Part shown: positions 53,702-63,771 of the stretch, piece after piece
Numbering within the stretch: position 1 is the stretch's first letter
Layout: each line of letters opens with the position of its first letter
Assembly: GCF_040730185.1 (NCBI RefSeq)
Contig: NZ_CP160402.1
Span: forward strand, 5,456,001 to 5,520,000
DNA from: Streptomyces sp. Je 1-332
Lineage (GTDB): Bacteria > Actinomycetota > Actinomycetes > Streptomycetales > Streptomycetaceae
DNA length: 64,000 nt
Direction of reading: 5' to 3'
Position numbers and translations under genes: made by a program
The notes under the pieces: generated by a model
Seen by the model: the letters and a program-made list of their open reading frames with translations, nothing else
What the model was told of the DNA's origin: nothing
The model's database searches: none

Positions 53702-54270
53702 TGTTCGAGCGGTTCACGAAGGACGCCCGCGCCGTGGTCAAAGGCGCGGTCGAGCATGCCGATGGCGAGGGTGCGGCCTCCGTCGACGACGGGCACATGC
53801 TCCTCGCGCTGCTCGACCGCGAGGCCAGCCGGGCGTCCTTCGCCCTGGCCTCGCTCGGCGCCACACGCCGCCGGGCGTCGATCGAGGGCGCGCTGGGCGA
53901 GGCGCGGCGCCGCGGCGGTCTCTCGCAGGCCGACGCGGCGGCGCTGGCCGAACTCGGCATCGACGTGTCCGAGATCGTCTCCCGGGTCGAAGAGACCCAC
54001 GGGGTGGGCGCGTTGGTGGGTGGCCGCAGGGCCGGGCGACCGGGGCGGGGCCGGGGCTGGAGCGGGCACCTGCCGTTCACCCGCGAGGCCAAGGACACCC
54101 TGGAGAAGTCCCTGCGCATTGCCACCGCGCGCCGGGACCGGCACATCGGTGACGAGCACATCCTGTTCGCCCTGACCGTCCGCCCAGGCCCTGTCAGCGA
54201 GGTCCTCGCTGACCATGGCGTGACCCACGAGTCGGTGGAGCGGGTCCTGTACGGCGAGGGCGCCGCGTAG
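53701..54270 (+). CDS. Clp N-domain protein (ClpC2-like, no ATPase)
   Basis: A 189-residue protein with two Clp N-terminal repeats: MFERFTKDARAVVKGAVEHA ... DDGHMLLALLDR and FTREAKDTLEKSLRIATARR ... GDEHILFALTVRP. There are no Walker motifs, so it cannot be an unfoldase. In mycobacteria a ClpC2 with this domain binds Clp-targeting peptide antibiotics and gives partial protection. Here the domain is separate from its HTH partner, which is translated just before it. Confidence 0.88.
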   Translation: MFERFTKDARAVVKGAVEHADGEGAASVDDGHMLLALLDREASRASFALASLGATRRRASIEGALGEARRRGGLSQADAAALAELGIDVSEIVSRVEETHGVGALVGGRRAGRPGRGRGWSGHLPFTREAKDTLEKSLRIATARRDRHIGDEHILFALTVRPGPVSEVLADHGVTHESVERVLYGEGAA

Positions 54271-54367
54271 GCCGCCGGGGCTGCGGGCCTGGGCGGTCTT
54301 GCGTGACCTCCGGGCTTGGGCGGCTTGAGCGGCCTGCGTGACCCCCAGGCCTGCGTGGCTGCCCAGG

Positions 54368-55492
54368 TCAGTTCCTCGGTGCGCGCAGGGTCGCGGCGAT
54401 GTGTGCCGCTGCCGACGACAAATGGCTGCGGGCGTCGCGGAGTTGATCCTCCGTCACGCCGTGGTCCCGGGCCGCGTCACGGATGTCGTCACGGAAACGA
54501 TCCAGGAGCCGGTCCAGATCACGTGACGGATTACCGGTGGTGTCCTCCTGGGCCCACTCCGGGACGTACTCCGTGGGGACCCCGTCCTCGGGGGCGGACG
54601 TGAACTTGGGCTTCTCGGCGGTGGATCGCGGCCCCTTGCGGCCGAAGTCCTTGCCCGGGTCCTTGCCGAACTCGCCGAACTCCTTGGCCAGTTCCGTCAG
54701 GCCCTCGCGCACCCCCGTCGGCCAGTCACCCCGCGCGAAGTGGTCCTGCACCTGGTCCTGGACGCGCCGTGCGATGCGCTGCACCTCCTCCTGCGCCTGG
54801 GCGCGCGCGGTCTCCTGCGCGTCCTGGGCCTGGCGGCGGGCGCGCTGGGCCTCCTCGCGTGCCCTGCGGCTCTCGTCCTTCGCCCGCCGGGCTTGTTCCT
54901 TCCACTCCTGCTTGGCGCGCTTGAACTCCTCCTTGGCCTGCCGCCAGCCCTCCTTGTCGCCCCAGGAGCCGTCGAAGAAGTCCGAGGGATCGGGGAAGGG
55001 TTTGCCGGAGCTCGGGCGCGAGCTTGAGCTTGGGCCCGTTCGGGAGCCGGAGCCCGGGCCCGAGCCGGAGCCGGTGCTCGTGCCCTCGGGCCCGCCGCCC
55101 GACGCGCGCGCCTCCCTGGCCGCCTCCCGCATCTCACGGCGGAGCTCACCGGCCGCGCCCCGCACGCCGTCCCGGATCTCGGCGGCGAGCTCGACGACGG
55201 AGTCGCGGATCTCCAGCTCCAGATCGGCCAGCTCACCGCTGCGGTCGGCCAGTTCGGCGCGGCCTGCGTCCGTGATGGCGTACACCTTGCGGCCGCCCTC
55301 TGTGGTGTGCGTGACCAGGCCCTCGGCCTCCAGCTTCGCCAGGCGCGGGTAGACCGTGCCGGCCGAAGGTGCGTACAGCCCCTGGAAGCGCTCCTCCAGG
55401 AGGCGGATCACTTCATAGCCGTGGCGCGGCGCCTCGTCGAGGAGCTTGAGGAGGTACAGGCGCAGTCGGCCGTGGGCGAACACGGGGGCCAT
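54368..55492 (-). CDS. PadR-family regulator with long coiled-coil C-terminus
   Basis: A 374-residue protein whose N-terminus is a PadR winged helix (LRLYLLKLLDEAPRHGYEVI, APSAGTVYPRLAKLEAEGLV). The rest is unusual: a helical section, a Ser/Gly/Pro-rich linker (about 130-170) and a highly charged helix rich in Arg, Glu, Ala and Gln (about 185-260). It starts one base after the DUF4097 gene's stop, in the same operon, and probably represses it from the palindrome upstream. Confidence 0.88.
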   Translation of the reverse strand: MAPVFAHGRLRLYLLKLLDEAPRHGYEVIRLLEERFQGLYAPSAGTVYPRLAKLEAEGLVTHTTEGGRKVYAITDAGRAELADRSGELADLELEIRDSVVELAAEIRDGVRGAAGELRREMREAAREARASGGGPEGTSTGSGSGPGSGSRTGPSSSSRPSSGKPFPDPSDFFDGSWGDKEGWRQAKEEFKRAKQEWKEQARRAKDESRRAREEAQRARRQAQDAQETARAQAQEEVQRIARRVQDQVQDHFARGDWPTGVREGLTELAKEFGEFGKDPGKDFGRKGPRSTAEKPKFTSAPEDGVPTEYVPEWAQEDTTGNPSRDLDRLLDRFRDDIRDAARDHGVTEDQLRDARSHLSSAAAHIAATLRAPRN

Positions 55493-55493
55493 C

Positions 55494-56426
55494 TCAGAGC
55501 ACCTTCTTGTCGGTCGGGGCGGCGTCGTCGGCCGGGGAAGTCTCGGTCGGGTGCGACGGGTACGACGGGTCCGTCGAGGGTGCGGTGGTCGGCGGGGCCC
55601 CGGCGGACGGATCCTCCTCCGTCGGTGGCCTGCGCAGCAGCGCGATGGACCCCGAGACCGTCGTGGCCTTGAGCTTTCCGCTGCCCGAACCCAGCCGGCC
55701 GGTGATCTTCTTCGCCCCCCACTGGCCGCTGACCCGCAGATCCTCGAACGCGTTGGACACCGAGCCGCTCGCGGTGTTCGCCTCGACGTCCGCGTCCGTC
55801 GGATGGGGCAGCCGTATCGCGATCTCGCCCGAGACGCTCTGGAGCCCGACGTCGGTCGGGCTGCCCGCCGGGTCGAGGTCCACGATCATCGAGCCGCTCA
55901 CCGAATCGGCCCGAATGGAGGAGCCCGCGCCCTCGAAGACCGTCAGGTCGCCGGAGACCGAGTTGAACCGCAGGTCGCCGGTGATGCCCTGTGCCTCCAG
56001 GCTGCCCGAGACCGTGTGGGCGCGCACCCGGCCCGAGAGACCGACGAGGGTCGTGTCGCCGGTGACACCCTTGACCTCCGTGCTTCCCTCGATCCCCGAG
56101 ACCACGGCGCCCGCCCCGACCACGCCCACCTCGACGAGGGTGCCCGCGGGGACGGCCACGGAGACCACGGCGCTGCGGCGCCAGCCCTTGCCGTCGAGCC
56201 ACTTGAGGAAGCCCTTCCAGGGCAGGTCGTCATACGCGACGGTCAGGGTGCCGTCGGCCTGCGTGACGGTCAGGGGCGGGCCCTCGATCTCGGAGACCTC
56301 GAGCCGTGCGGAAACTTCGTCGGTGCCCACGACGTTCACCGTTCCGTTGACCACGCGCACATGGAGGGTCTCCACGGGGGCGTCGAACGTGAGCTTCTGG
56401 GGCTCGGCGACGGACCACTCTGACAT
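55494..56426 (-). CDS. DUF4097 beta-helix adhesin-like protein
   Basis: A 310-residue protein with repeated V-x-G-x-T/S strands (GSTEVKGVTGDTTLVGLSGR, FNSVSGDLTVFEGAGSSI) of the DUF4097/LiaG-like right-handed beta-helix type and a Pro/Thr-rich tail. No signal peptide or membrane anchor is visible, so it is probably cytoplasmic. Function unknown. SD GAGGAGGTC precedes the ATG. First gene of the PadR operon. Confidence 0.88.
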   Translation of the reverse strand: MSEWSVAEPQKLTFDAPVETLHVRVVNGTVNVVGTDEVSARLEVSEIEGPPLTVTQADGTLTVAYDDLPWKGFLKWLDGKGWRRSAVVSVAVPAGTLVEVGVVGAGAVVSGIEGSTEVKGVTGDTTLVGLSGRVRAHTVSGSLEAQGITGDLRFNSVSGDLTVFEGAGSSIRADSVSGSMIVDLDPAGSPTDVGLQSVSGEIAIRLPHPTDADVEANTASGSVSNAFEDLRVSGQWGAKKITGRLGSGSGKLKATTVSGSIALLRRPPTEEDPSAGAPPTTAPSTDPSYPSHPTETSPADDAAPTDKKVL

Positions 56427-56483
56427 CGGGCTGACCTCCTCGGGCGGGCTGGGTACAACGCGCCATATCGCGTCTCTCACATA

Positions 56484-56497
56484 CACGATATATCGTG
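56484..56497. promoter_or_regulatory. Perfect palindrome, candidate PadR operator
   Basis: CACGATATATCGTG is a perfect 14-base palindrome, A/T-rich in a very GC-rich surrounding, 57 bases before the DUF4097 start; a half site ATATCGCG lies near 56465-56472. PadR proteins bind such sequences and repress their own operons. Confidence 0.75.
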
Positions 56498-56565
56498 GTT
56501 ACGGAAAGTCAAGACACCTTCGCTCCTCAGCGCTGAATACGCCGATTTGACCTAGCGTGGGCCTC

Positions 56566-57405
56566 ATGTCGTCCGAAGCTTTCGAGCACGCCGCCGCCGG
56601 TGCGCTGCTGCTCTGCCGGGCCGAACCCGACGTGGTCGAGCCCGCCGCCCGCCTGCTGCGCGAACAGATGCTGCTCGCCCCCGCGGGCGCCGAGTGGAGC
56701 GTGCTCGTGCCCGAGGGCAAGCCCTGGGCGCACGGCGGTGAGCCGGTGGACCGGGTGCTCACCGGATGGGCCACCGCGCTCGCCGTCGGGTCGAACTGGC
56801 CGGTGCTCGCGCTGTGGTGGGACGCCGACCGCTCGGGCTGCACTCTGGCGGCAGGCTTCCGGCGCACCGTCGAGTACGTATGGCTCGCGAACGGGATGCC
56901 CGTCGGTGAGGACGAGGCCCTGCGCACCTTCGGCGCACGCCTCGGCCTCGACCCCGTCCTGGACATGCAGTCCCTGGAGGCCCTGGGACGCCCCGACCCG
57001 GAGTCCGACGCCCGCGCGCGGCTGCTGGGCATGCTCGCCGTCCTCGCGCGGGCGGGCGTGACGCTCCCGTCCGGCCTCGGCCCCGGTGAACCCGCGGACC
57101 GGCTGTGTACGGTCGCGCGAGTGGCGCCGGGCGTGCGGGAAGTCGAGTGGTCCGGGTGGCGGGACGCGGTGCGGGCGGAACTCGACGTGGTGGAACAGGG
57201 CCCGCTCGGACCCTGGCTACGAGGCCCTCGGGCCCGCGCCATCGCCGTGGCTCAGATGGCCGCCGCCCTGCCGCTCCTGGCATGGGCCGCACGACGGCGC
57301 AGCGGCGGCTGGGCCGCCGCGGGGACGCTCCTGCTGGTGCACGGCTCGCTGGGCCTCGCGTACGACAGGGTGCGGGCGGCCGACCCGGGGCCCACGGGGG
57401 GCTGA
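56566..57405 (+). CDS. Conserved hypothetical protein with C-terminal hydrophobic segments
   Basis: A 279-residue protein. The first 190 residues are soluble (FEHAAAGALLLCRAEPDVVE, WPVLALWWDADRSGCTLAAG); the end has two hydrophobic stretches (AIAVAQMAAALPLLAWAA, GGWAAAGTLLLVHGSLGLAY), so it may be membrane-tethered. No family function is known to me. TAGCGT is 7 bases before the ATG with no SD: probably leaderless. Confidence 0.78.
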   Translation: MSSEAFEHAAAGALLLCRAEPDVVEPAARLLREQMLLAPAGAEWSVLVPEGKPWAHGGEPVDRVLTGWATALAVGSNWPVLALWWDADRSGCTLAAGFRRTVEYVWLANGMPVGEDEALRTFGARLGLDPVLDMQSLEALGRPDPESDARARLLGMLAVLARAGVTLPSGLGPGEPADRLCTVARVAPGVREVEWSGWRDAVRAELDVVEQGPLGPWLRGPRARAIAVAQMAAALPLLAWAARRRSGGWAAAGTLLLVHGSLGLAYDRVRAADPGPTGG

Positions 57406-57466
57406 TGTCGCCGGAGGGCTGGGACTGAAGCCGTTGCGGAAGGGATCCGCCGAGGGGACCGAACCC

Positions 57467-57649
57467 CTACTCGTCCTCGTCCTCGTCGTCCAGACGGGCC
57501 AGCCACGTCGCCAGGCGTTCGACCGGGACCTCGAAGTCGGGGTTGAGGTCCACGAAGGTGCGGAGCTGTTCGGCGAGCCACTCGAAGGTGACTTCCTCCT
57601 CGCCGCGCCGCTTCTCCAGTTCCTCGATGCCACGGTCGGTGAAGTACAT
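57467..57649 (-). CDS. Small acidic protein (DUF6104-like)
   Basis: A 60-residue protein MYFTDRGIEELEKRRGEEEV ... ending DDEDEDE. Mostly helical, with a strongly acidic C-terminus. Family members occur across Streptomyces just downstream of the 2-oxoglutarate decarboxylase gene; function unknown. Confidence 0.8.
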   Translation of the reverse strand: MYFTDRGIEELEKRRGEEEVTFEWLAEQLRTFVDLNPDFEVPVERLATWLARLDDEDEDE

Positions 57650-57736
57650 GACAGGCTCCGCGATTCAAGAACGACTGACGGTCGATGTGTGCTGGACCGG
57701 TCGATGTGTGCTGGACGGACGTCCAGGATAAGCCGA

Positions 57737-57793
57737 TACGCCGGTGGGCCCGGCCCCGGGTGACAAGCACTCGGGGCCGGGCCCACCGGCGTA
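57737..57793 (-). terminator. Strong terminator of the kgd transcript
   Basis: A perfect 22-bp stem (TACGCCGGTGGGCCCGGCCC and two more pairs) with a 13-base loop lies 23 bases past the kgd stop. It separates kgd from the small acidic protein gene. Confidence 0.92.
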
Positions 57794-57815
57794 CGGACTG
57801 TTCAGCTGTTCAGGC

Positions 57816-60800
57816 TCACGCCTCGAAGACCTCGTTCAGGAGCTGTTCCTGCTCCTGCTCGTGGCGCTTCTTCGAGCCGACCGCCGGGGACGAGCCGTGC
57901 GGCCGCGAGATGCGGCGCAGGCGCTCGCCGTGCGGGATGTCCGCGCCGACCGCCAGGTCCAGGTGGTCGATGAGGTTGAGGGCGATGAAGGGCCACGCGC
58001 CCTGGTTCGCCGGCTCCTCCTGCGCCCACAGGTACTTCTCGGCGTTCGGGTACTTCGCGATCTCCGCCTGGAGCTCGGCACCCGGCAGCGGGTACAGACG
58101 CTCGATACGGATGATCGCGGTGCCCGTGTCGCCGCGCTTCTTCCGCTCGGCCTCGAGGTCGTAGTACAGCTTGCCGGCGCAGAAGACGACCTTGCGGACC
58201 GCTGAGGCGTCGACCGTGTCGTCGCCGATGACCGGGCGGAAGCCGCCCGTCGTGAACTCCTCCGTCTTCGAGGCCGCCGCCTTGAGGCGCAGCATCGACT
58301 TCGGGGTGAAGACCACCAGCGGCTTGTGGTGCGGGTTGTGCACCTGCCACCGCAGGAGGTGGAAGTAGTTCGACGGGAGGGTCGGCATCGCGACCGTCAT
58401 GTTGTTCTGCGCGCACAGCTGGAGGAAGCGCTCGATGCGGGCGGAGCTGTGGTCCGGGCCCTGGCCCTCGTAGCCGTGCGGAAGCAGCAGCGTGACGCCG
58501 GAGTGCTGGTTCCACTTCTGCTCGGCGGCCGAGATGTACTCGTCCACCACTGTCTGCGCGCCGTTGACGAAGTCACCGAACTGCGCTTCCCACATGACGA
58601 GGGACTCGGGGCGGGCCAGCGAGTAGCCGTACTCGAAGCCCATCACCGCGTACTCGGACAGGAGCGAGTCGTAGACGTTGTAGCGCGCCTGGTCCTCGGA
58701 GAGGTACAGGAGCGGCGTGAAGTCCTCGCCCGTCTCGCGGTCGATGAGGACCGCGTGGCGCTGACCGAACGTGCCACGACGCGAGTCCTGGCCCGACAGG
58801 CGGACCGGCGTGCCCTCCAGGAGCAGCGAACCGATGGCCAGGGTCTCGCCCATGCCCCAGTCGATCGTGCCTTCCTCGACCATCGACGCGCGGCGCTGCA
58901 GCTGCGGCAGCAGACGCGGGTGGACGGTGACCCGGTCGGGGATGTTGACCTGGGACTCGGCGATCCGCTTGACGACTTCCTGGGTGATCGACGTGTCGAC
59001 GTTCACCGGGAACTCGGCCTCCGGGGCCGGGACCTCGGCCTCGGCGGGCTGCGAGATGGCCTCGCGGACCTCCGTGAAGACCTTCTCCAGCTGCCCCTGG
59101 AAGTCCTGCAGGGCCTGCTCGGCCTCTTCCAGGGTGATGTCGCCGCGACCGATGAGGGACTCGGTGTAGAGCTTGCGCACCGAGCGCTTCTTGTCGATCA
59201 GGTCGTACATCAGCGGCTGCGTGAACGCCGGGTTGTCCGACTCGTTGTGACCGCGGCGGCGGTAGCAGATGAGGTCGATCACGACGTCCTTGTTGAACGC
59301 CTGACGGAACTCGAAGGCGAGCCGCGCGATGCGGACGACGGCCTCGGGGTCGTCGCCGTTCACGTGGAAGATCGGCGCCTCGATCATGCGGGCCACGTCC
59401 GTGGCGTACATGGAGGAGCGCGACGACTCCGGGGCGGCGGTGAAGCCGACCTGGTTGTTGATGACGATGTGGACCGTGCCGCCCGTGCGGTAGCCGCGCA
59501 GCTGCGACATGTTGAGCGTCTCGGCGACCACACCCTGGCCCGCGAAGGCCGCGTCACCGTGCAGGGCGACCGGCAGGACCGTGAAGTCCGTGCCGCCCTT
59601 GTTGATGATGTCCTGCTTGGCGCGGACGATGCCCTCGATGATCGGGTCGACCGTCTCCAGGTGGGACGGGTTCGCCGCGAGCGAGACGTTGATCTGCTCG
59701 CCGTCCAGGCCGGTGAAGGTGCCCTCGGCGCCCAGGTGGTACTTCACGTCGCCGGAGCCGTGCATGGACTTGGGGTCCATGTTGCCCTCGAACTCGCGGA
59801 AGATCTGGGCGTACGACTTGCCCACGATGTTCGCGAGGACGTTCAGCCGGCCGCGGTGGGCCATGCCGATGACGACCTCGTCGAGGCGGGACTCGGCGGC
59901 GCTGTCGAGCACGGCGTCGAGCAGCGGGATGACGGACTCGCCGCCCTCCAGGGAGAAGCGCTTCTGGCCGACGTACTTCGTCTGGAGGAACGTCTCGAAG
60001 GCCTCGGCGGCGTTCAGCCGGCGCAGAATGCGCAGCTGCTCCTCGCGCTCGGGCTTCGTGGCGTGCGCGCGCTCGATGCGGTCCTGCAGCCACTTGCGCT
60101 GCTTCGGGTCCTGGATGTGCATGAACTCGATGCCGGTGGTGCGGCAGTACGACTCACGCAGCACGCCCAGGATGTCGCGCAGCTTCATCATCGACTTGCC
60201 GGCGAAGCCGCCGACCGCGAACTCCCGCTCCAGGTCCCACAGGGTGAGGCCGTGCTCGGTGATGTCCAGGTCGGGGTGCTTGCGCTGCTTGTACTCCAGC
60301 GGGTCCGTGTCGGCCATGACGTGGCCGCGGACGCGGTAGGAGTGGATCAGCTCGAAGACGCGGGCGGCCTTCGTGACGTCGTCGTCGTGCGAGGCGTCGA
60401 TGTCCTTGAGCCAGCGGACCGGCTCGTACGGGATCCGCAGCGCCTTGAAGATCTCGTCGTAGAAGTCCTGCTCGCCGAGCAGCAGGTTCGCGACGATCCG
60501 CAGGAACTCGCCCGAAGCGGCGCCCTGGATCACCCGGTGGTCGTAGGTCGACGTGAGCGTCATGACCTTCGAGATGCCGAGCTTGTTCAGGGTGTCCTGG
60601 GAGGTGCCCTGGAACTCCGCGGGGTAGTCCATCGAGCCGACGCCCATGATGACCGACTGTCCGGGCATCAGGCGCGGGACCGAGTGGACGGTGCCGAGGC
60701 CGCCGGGGTTGGTCAGCGAGACCGTGACGCCGGTGAAGTCGTCCATGCCGAGCTTGCCGTCGCGAGCGCGGCGGACGATGTCCTCGTAGGCCTGCCAGAA

Positions 60801-61607
60801 CTCGAAGAAGTTCAGCGTCTCGGCCTTCTTGATGCCCGCGACGACCAGCTGGCGGTCGCCGTTGGGCTTCACGAGGTCGATGGCGAGGCCGAAGTTCACG
60901 TGCTCCGGCTTGACCAGCGTCGGCTTGCCGTCCTTCTGCACGAAGGAGTAGTTCATCGACGGCATGGCCTTGATGGCCTGCACCATCGCGTACCCGATGA
61001 GGTGCGTGAAGGAGATCTTCCCGCCGCGGGCGCGCTTGAGGTGGTTGTTGATGACGATGCGGTTGTCGAAGAGCAGCTTCACCGGGACCGCGCGGACCGA
61101 CGTCGCCGTCGGGACCTCCACGGAGGCGTTCATGTTCTTCGCGACCGCGGCGGCGGGGCCGCGCAGTGTCACGTACTCGGGTCCTGCCGGGGCCTCCGTC
61201 GCGGGCTCCGCCTTGGCTGCGGGCTTCGTGGCGGCGGGCTTGGCGGCGGGGGCCGGAGCGGCTGCCGCGGGCTTCGCAGCCGGAGCTGCGGGCGCGGCGG
61301 GCGCGGGCTTCGCGGGAGCAGCCGGAGCGGCTGCGGCGGGAGCTGCGGGGGACGTGGTGGCCGCAGCCCCCGCGGCTGCGTCACCCGCCGGCTTGGCCGG
61401 GGCAGCGGCAGGTGAGCTGCTCGCTCCTGGCTTGTAGTCGGCGAAGAAGTCCCACCAGGCTCGGTCGACCGAATTCGGGTCCTGGAGGTACTGCTGATAG
61501 ATCTCGTCGACGAGCCACTCATTGGGACCGAAGGCAGCAGCAGGGCTCTTGCCTTGCCCGTCTTGGTCGGTCGAGATGCTCGAGCTACTGGGGGACTGTG
61601 ACGACAC
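57816..61607 (-). CDS. kgd: Multifunctional 2-oxoglutarate decarboxylase/dehydrogenase E1-E2 (Kgd/SucA)
   Basis: A 1263-residue fusion of the E2 succinyltransferase domain and the thiamine-dependent E1 component of 2-oxoglutarate dehydrogenase, in the actinobacterial style. Order: N-terminal segment [20 protein letters not shown], an Ala/Pro linker (about 60-140), the E2 catalytic domain with [14 protein letters not shown], and E1 with [39 protein letters not shown] and [15 protein letters not shown]. It joins the TCA cycle at 2-oxoglutarate. GTG at 61607 gives the family N-terminus. In actinobacteria it is controlled by the FHA protein GarA/OdhI, not encoded here. Confidence 0.95.
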   Translation of the reverse strand: MSSQSPSSSSISTDQDGQGKSPAAAFGPNEWLVDEIYQQYLQDPNSVDRAWWDFFADYKPGASSSPAAAPAKPAGDAAAGAAATTSPAAPAAAAPAAPAKPAPAAPAAPAAKPAAAAPAPAAKPAATKPAAKAEPATEAPAGPEYVTLRGPAAAVAKNMNASVEVPTATSVRAVPVKLLFDNRIVINNHLKRARGGKISFTHLIGYAMVQAIKAMPSMNYSFVQKDGKPTLVKPEHVNFGLAIDLVKPNGDRQLVVAGIKKAETLNFFEFWQAYEDIVRRARDGKLGMDDFTGVTVSLTNPGGLGTVHSVPRLMPGQSVIMGVGSMDYPAEFQGTSQDTLNKLGISKVMTLTSTYDHRVIQGAASGEFLRIVANLLLGEQDFYDEIFKALRIPYEPVRWLKDIDASHDDDVTKAARVFELIHSYRVRGHVMADTDPLEYKQRKHPDLDITEHGLTLWDLEREFAVGGFAGKSMMKLRDILGVLRESYCRTTGIEFMHIQDPKQRKWLQDRIERAHATKPEREEQLRILRRLNAAEAFETFLQTKYVGQKRFSLEGGESVIPLLDAVLDSAAESRLDEVVIGMAHRGRLNVLANIVGKSYAQIFREFEGNMDPKSMHGSGDVKYHLGAEGTFTGLDGEQINVSLAANPSHLETVDPIIEGIVRAKQDIINKGGTDFTVLPVALHGDAAFAGQGVVAETLNMSQLRGYRTGGTVHIVINNQVGFTAAPESSRSSMYATDVARMIEAPIFHVNGDDPEAVVRIARLAFEFRQAFNKDVVIDLICYRRRGHNESDNPAFTQPLMYDLIDKKRSVRKLYTESLIGRGDITLEEAEQALQDFQGQLEKVFTEVREAISQPAEAEVPAPEAEFPVNVDTSITQEVVKRIAESQVNIPDRVTVHPRLLPQLQRRASMVEEGTIDWGMGETLAIGSLLLEGTPVRLSGQDSRRGTFGQRHAVLIDRETGEDFTPLLYLSEDQARYNVYDSLLSEYAVMGFEYGYSLARPESLVMWEAQFGDFVNGAQTVVDEYISAAEQKWNQHSGVTLLLPHGYEGQGPDHSSARIERFLQLCAQNNMTVAMPTLPSNYFHLLRWQVHNPHHKPLVVFTPKSMLRLKAAASKTEEFTTGGFRPVIGDDTVDASAVRKVVFCAGKLYYDLEAERKKRGDTGTAIIRIERLYPLPGAELQAEIAKYPNAEKYLWAQEEPANQGAWPFIALNLIDHLDLAVGADIPHGERLRRISRPHGSSPAVGSKKRHEQEQEQLLNEVFEA

Positions 61608-61866
61608 GGCGGTAACCGCCCTCTTCCGCTTCACAAGGTGATGGACAGCGGGAATCAAGGCTACGCCTCCATCGCCGCCAGGTGCAGGCCGGGCCCGTCA
61701 TCCGTCGCGTAAGTCACATCGGGCGGATGGTTTCGGCGGCTGAAATGGCGGGAAACAAGCGAGGTTCCGGAACGCAGGAGGGCCGCGCGGGCCGTGCCCT
61801 GCGCGGTGGCGTCACCCGGGCGCGCTTCCGATGCGCCCGCGAATCGCTTCCGTTTCGAACCCTACG

Positions 61867-62964
61867 TCAACTTCGCACTTCGGGCAGGCCCGGAAGAGTG
61901 ACCTGGATGCGGCAGCCGCGAGGGGATTCAGCCACACCGATGTGCCCGCCGTGCATGTCGACCGCCCAGCGCGCGATGGCGAGCCCGAGCCCGGTGCCGC
62001 CGTCGCTGCCGGGGCCCGACGGAGGTGTGTTGGCGTGGCTGCCGCGGTTGAAGCGCTCGAAGACGCGGTGCCACTCCGACTCCGGGATGCCGGGGCCCTC
62101 GTCGAGGACCTCCAGGTCCAGGGACTCGGGGTAGAGGCCGCGCCGGGCGCGTACGGTGACGCGGCCGTGCGGCGGGCTGTGCTTGACCGCGTTGTCGATG
62201 AGGTTGGCCACCACCTGGTGCAGCCGCTCGGCGTCCGCGTGCGCGGTCAGCTCGGGCGGCGTGACGTCCAGGTGCAGGTGCACGTCCGTCCGTGTGTGGC
62301 TGCCGGAGCCCGACGCGATGCCCGCGCGCGCGGAGGCCACCATGTTGGCCTCCTTCAGGACACCCGACAGATAGGGCCACACCTCGAAGCGGCGGGCGTG
62401 CAGCGGTACGACGCCGTTGTCCAGGCGGGACAGGTCGAGCAGCGTCTCCACGAGCCGCCCGAGCCGCTCCGTCTGCTTCAGGGCCGTACGCATGGTCTCC
62501 GGGTCGGCGGCGGACACTCCGTCGACGACGTTCTCCAGGACCGCGCGCAGCGCCGCGATGGGGGTGCGCAGTTCGTGCGAGACGTTGGCGACCAGCTCCT
62601 TGCGCTGCTGGTCCTGGGCCTCCAGGTCGTCCGCCATGCGGTTGATCGTGGTGGCCACGTCGCCCAGCTCGTCGCGGCGGTCGGCGCCGCGCACCCGGCG
62701 CGTGTAGTCGCCGTGCGAGACGGCACGCGCCACGGAGTTCATCTCGTCCAGGGGCGCGGTGAGGCTGTGCGCCACGAACTGCGTGATCAGCAGCGTGGCG
62801 ATCACCGAGAAGACGGTGATGAAGCGCAGCTCCGTCTCCGTCTTCATCGCCACCATCAGCAGACCCGTGGTGATGAAGACCGAGACGACCACCAGGGTGC
62901 CGAGCTTGGTCTTGATGGAGAACGGCCGCAGCCCGCCGAAGGGACCTGTCATCGGAACGGTCAC
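61867..62964 (-). CDS. Two-component sensor histidine kinase
   Basis: A 365-residue membrane kinase: two N-terminal hydrophobic segments (about residues 22-42 and 46-65) with almost no external loop, HAMP (about 66-118), H-box ELVANVSHELRTPIAALRAV, N-box VVANLIDNAVKHSP and G-box DEGPGIPESEW and GTGLGLAIARWAVD. Lacking an outer sensor domain, it may sense within the membrane or cytoplasm. GTG start one base after the response regulator stop: one operon. Confidence 0.93.
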   Translation of the reverse strand: MTVPMTGPFGGLRPFSIKTKLGTLVVVSVFITTGLLMVAMKTETELRFITVFSVIATLLITQFVAHSLTAPLDEMNSVARAVSHGDYTRRVRGADRRDELGDVATTINRMADDLEAQDQQRKELVANVSHELRTPIAALRAVLENVVDGVSAADPETMRTALKQTERLGRLVETLLDLSRLDNGVVPLHARRFEVWPYLSGVLKEANMVASARAGIASGSGSHTRTDVHLHLDVTPPELTAHADAERLHQVVANLIDNAVKHSPPHGRVTVRARRGLYPESLDLEVLDEGPGIPESEWHRVFERFNRGSHANTPPSGPGSDGGTGLGLAIARWAVDMHGGHIGVAESPRGCRIQVTLPGLPEVRS

Positions 62965-62965
62965 C

Positions 62966-63706
62966 TCAGGGGGTCGGGGTCTCCAGGGCGTACCCGACGC
63001 CGTGCACCGTACGGATCCGCTCGGCGCCGATCTTCCGGCGCAGCGCCTTGATGTGGCTGTCGACGGTCCGGGTGCCCGACGCGTCCGCCCAGTCCCACAC
63101 CTCGGCGAGCAGCTGCTCGCGGGAGAGGACCGCGCGGGGGGTGTTGGCCAGGCAGACCAGGAGGTCGAACTCCGTCGGCGTCAGATGGACGTCCTCGCTG
63201 CGGACCCTGACCCGCCGCTGGGCGTGGTCGATCTCCAGCTCGCCGAGCCGCAGGATGCCGCTGCGCGGGGTGGTCGCGGCCAGGGCGGCCCGCTCGACCC
63301 TGCGCAGCAGGACGTGCACGCGGGCCGCGAGCTCCCGCATGGAGAACGGCTTGGTCATGTAGTCGTCGGCGCCGACTCCGAGCCCGACCAGCATGTCCGT
63401 CTCGTCGTCGCGCGCCGTCAGCATGAGGACCGGGACCGGCCGCTGGGCCTGCACCCGGCGGCACACTTCAAGCCCGTCGAAGCCCGGCAGCATGATGTCC
63501 AGGATCAGCAGATCGGGCTGCCAGGCCTGCGCGGTGTCGACCGCCGAAGGACCGTCCATCGCCGTTTGCACTACGAAACCCTCGGCGCGTAGCCGGGCGG
63601 CGATGGCGTCGACGATCGTCGCATCGTCCTCGACCACCAGAACCCGGCGCTGGGCGCCTGGCATCGCCGCCGTCGCGCCGTTGTGGGAGGTGTGTGTCTG
63701 CTCCAT
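62966..63706 (-). CDS. Two-component response regulator, OmpR/PhoB family
   Basis: A 246-residue regulator: receiver domain VLVVEDDATIVDAIAARLRA with phosphoacceptor Asp in LLILDIMLPGFDGLE and Lys in DDYMTKPFSMREL, then a winged-helix DNA-binding domain LTPTEFDLLVCLANTPRAVL ... TVDSHIKALRRKIGAERIRT. It is transcribed ahead of its kinase. Target genes and signal unknown. Confidence 0.94.
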   Translation of the reverse strand: MEQTHTSHNGATAAMPGAQRRVLVVEDDATIVDAIAARLRAEGFVVQTAMDGPSAVDTAQAWQPDLLILDIMLPGFDGLEVCRRVQAQRPVPVLMLTARDDETDMLVGLGVGADDYMTKPFSMRELAARVHVLLRRVERAALAATTPRSGILRLGELEIDHAQRRVRVRSEDVHLTPTEFDLLVCLANTPRAVLSREQLLAEVWDWADASGTRTVDSHIKALRRKIGAERIRTVHGVGYALETPTP

Positions 63707-63771
63707 CGCCCGCCCCTGACACTGATCGCTTGTGTTCGACCAGCAGGGTACGGGGCGCGAAGGCACCTCGG

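Noticed and set aside
58326..61415. 1029-codon plus-strand open frame opposite kgd
   Set aside because: Very long only because GC-rich codons on the other strand rarely give stops; the product is repetitive Arg/Val/Asp/Glu.
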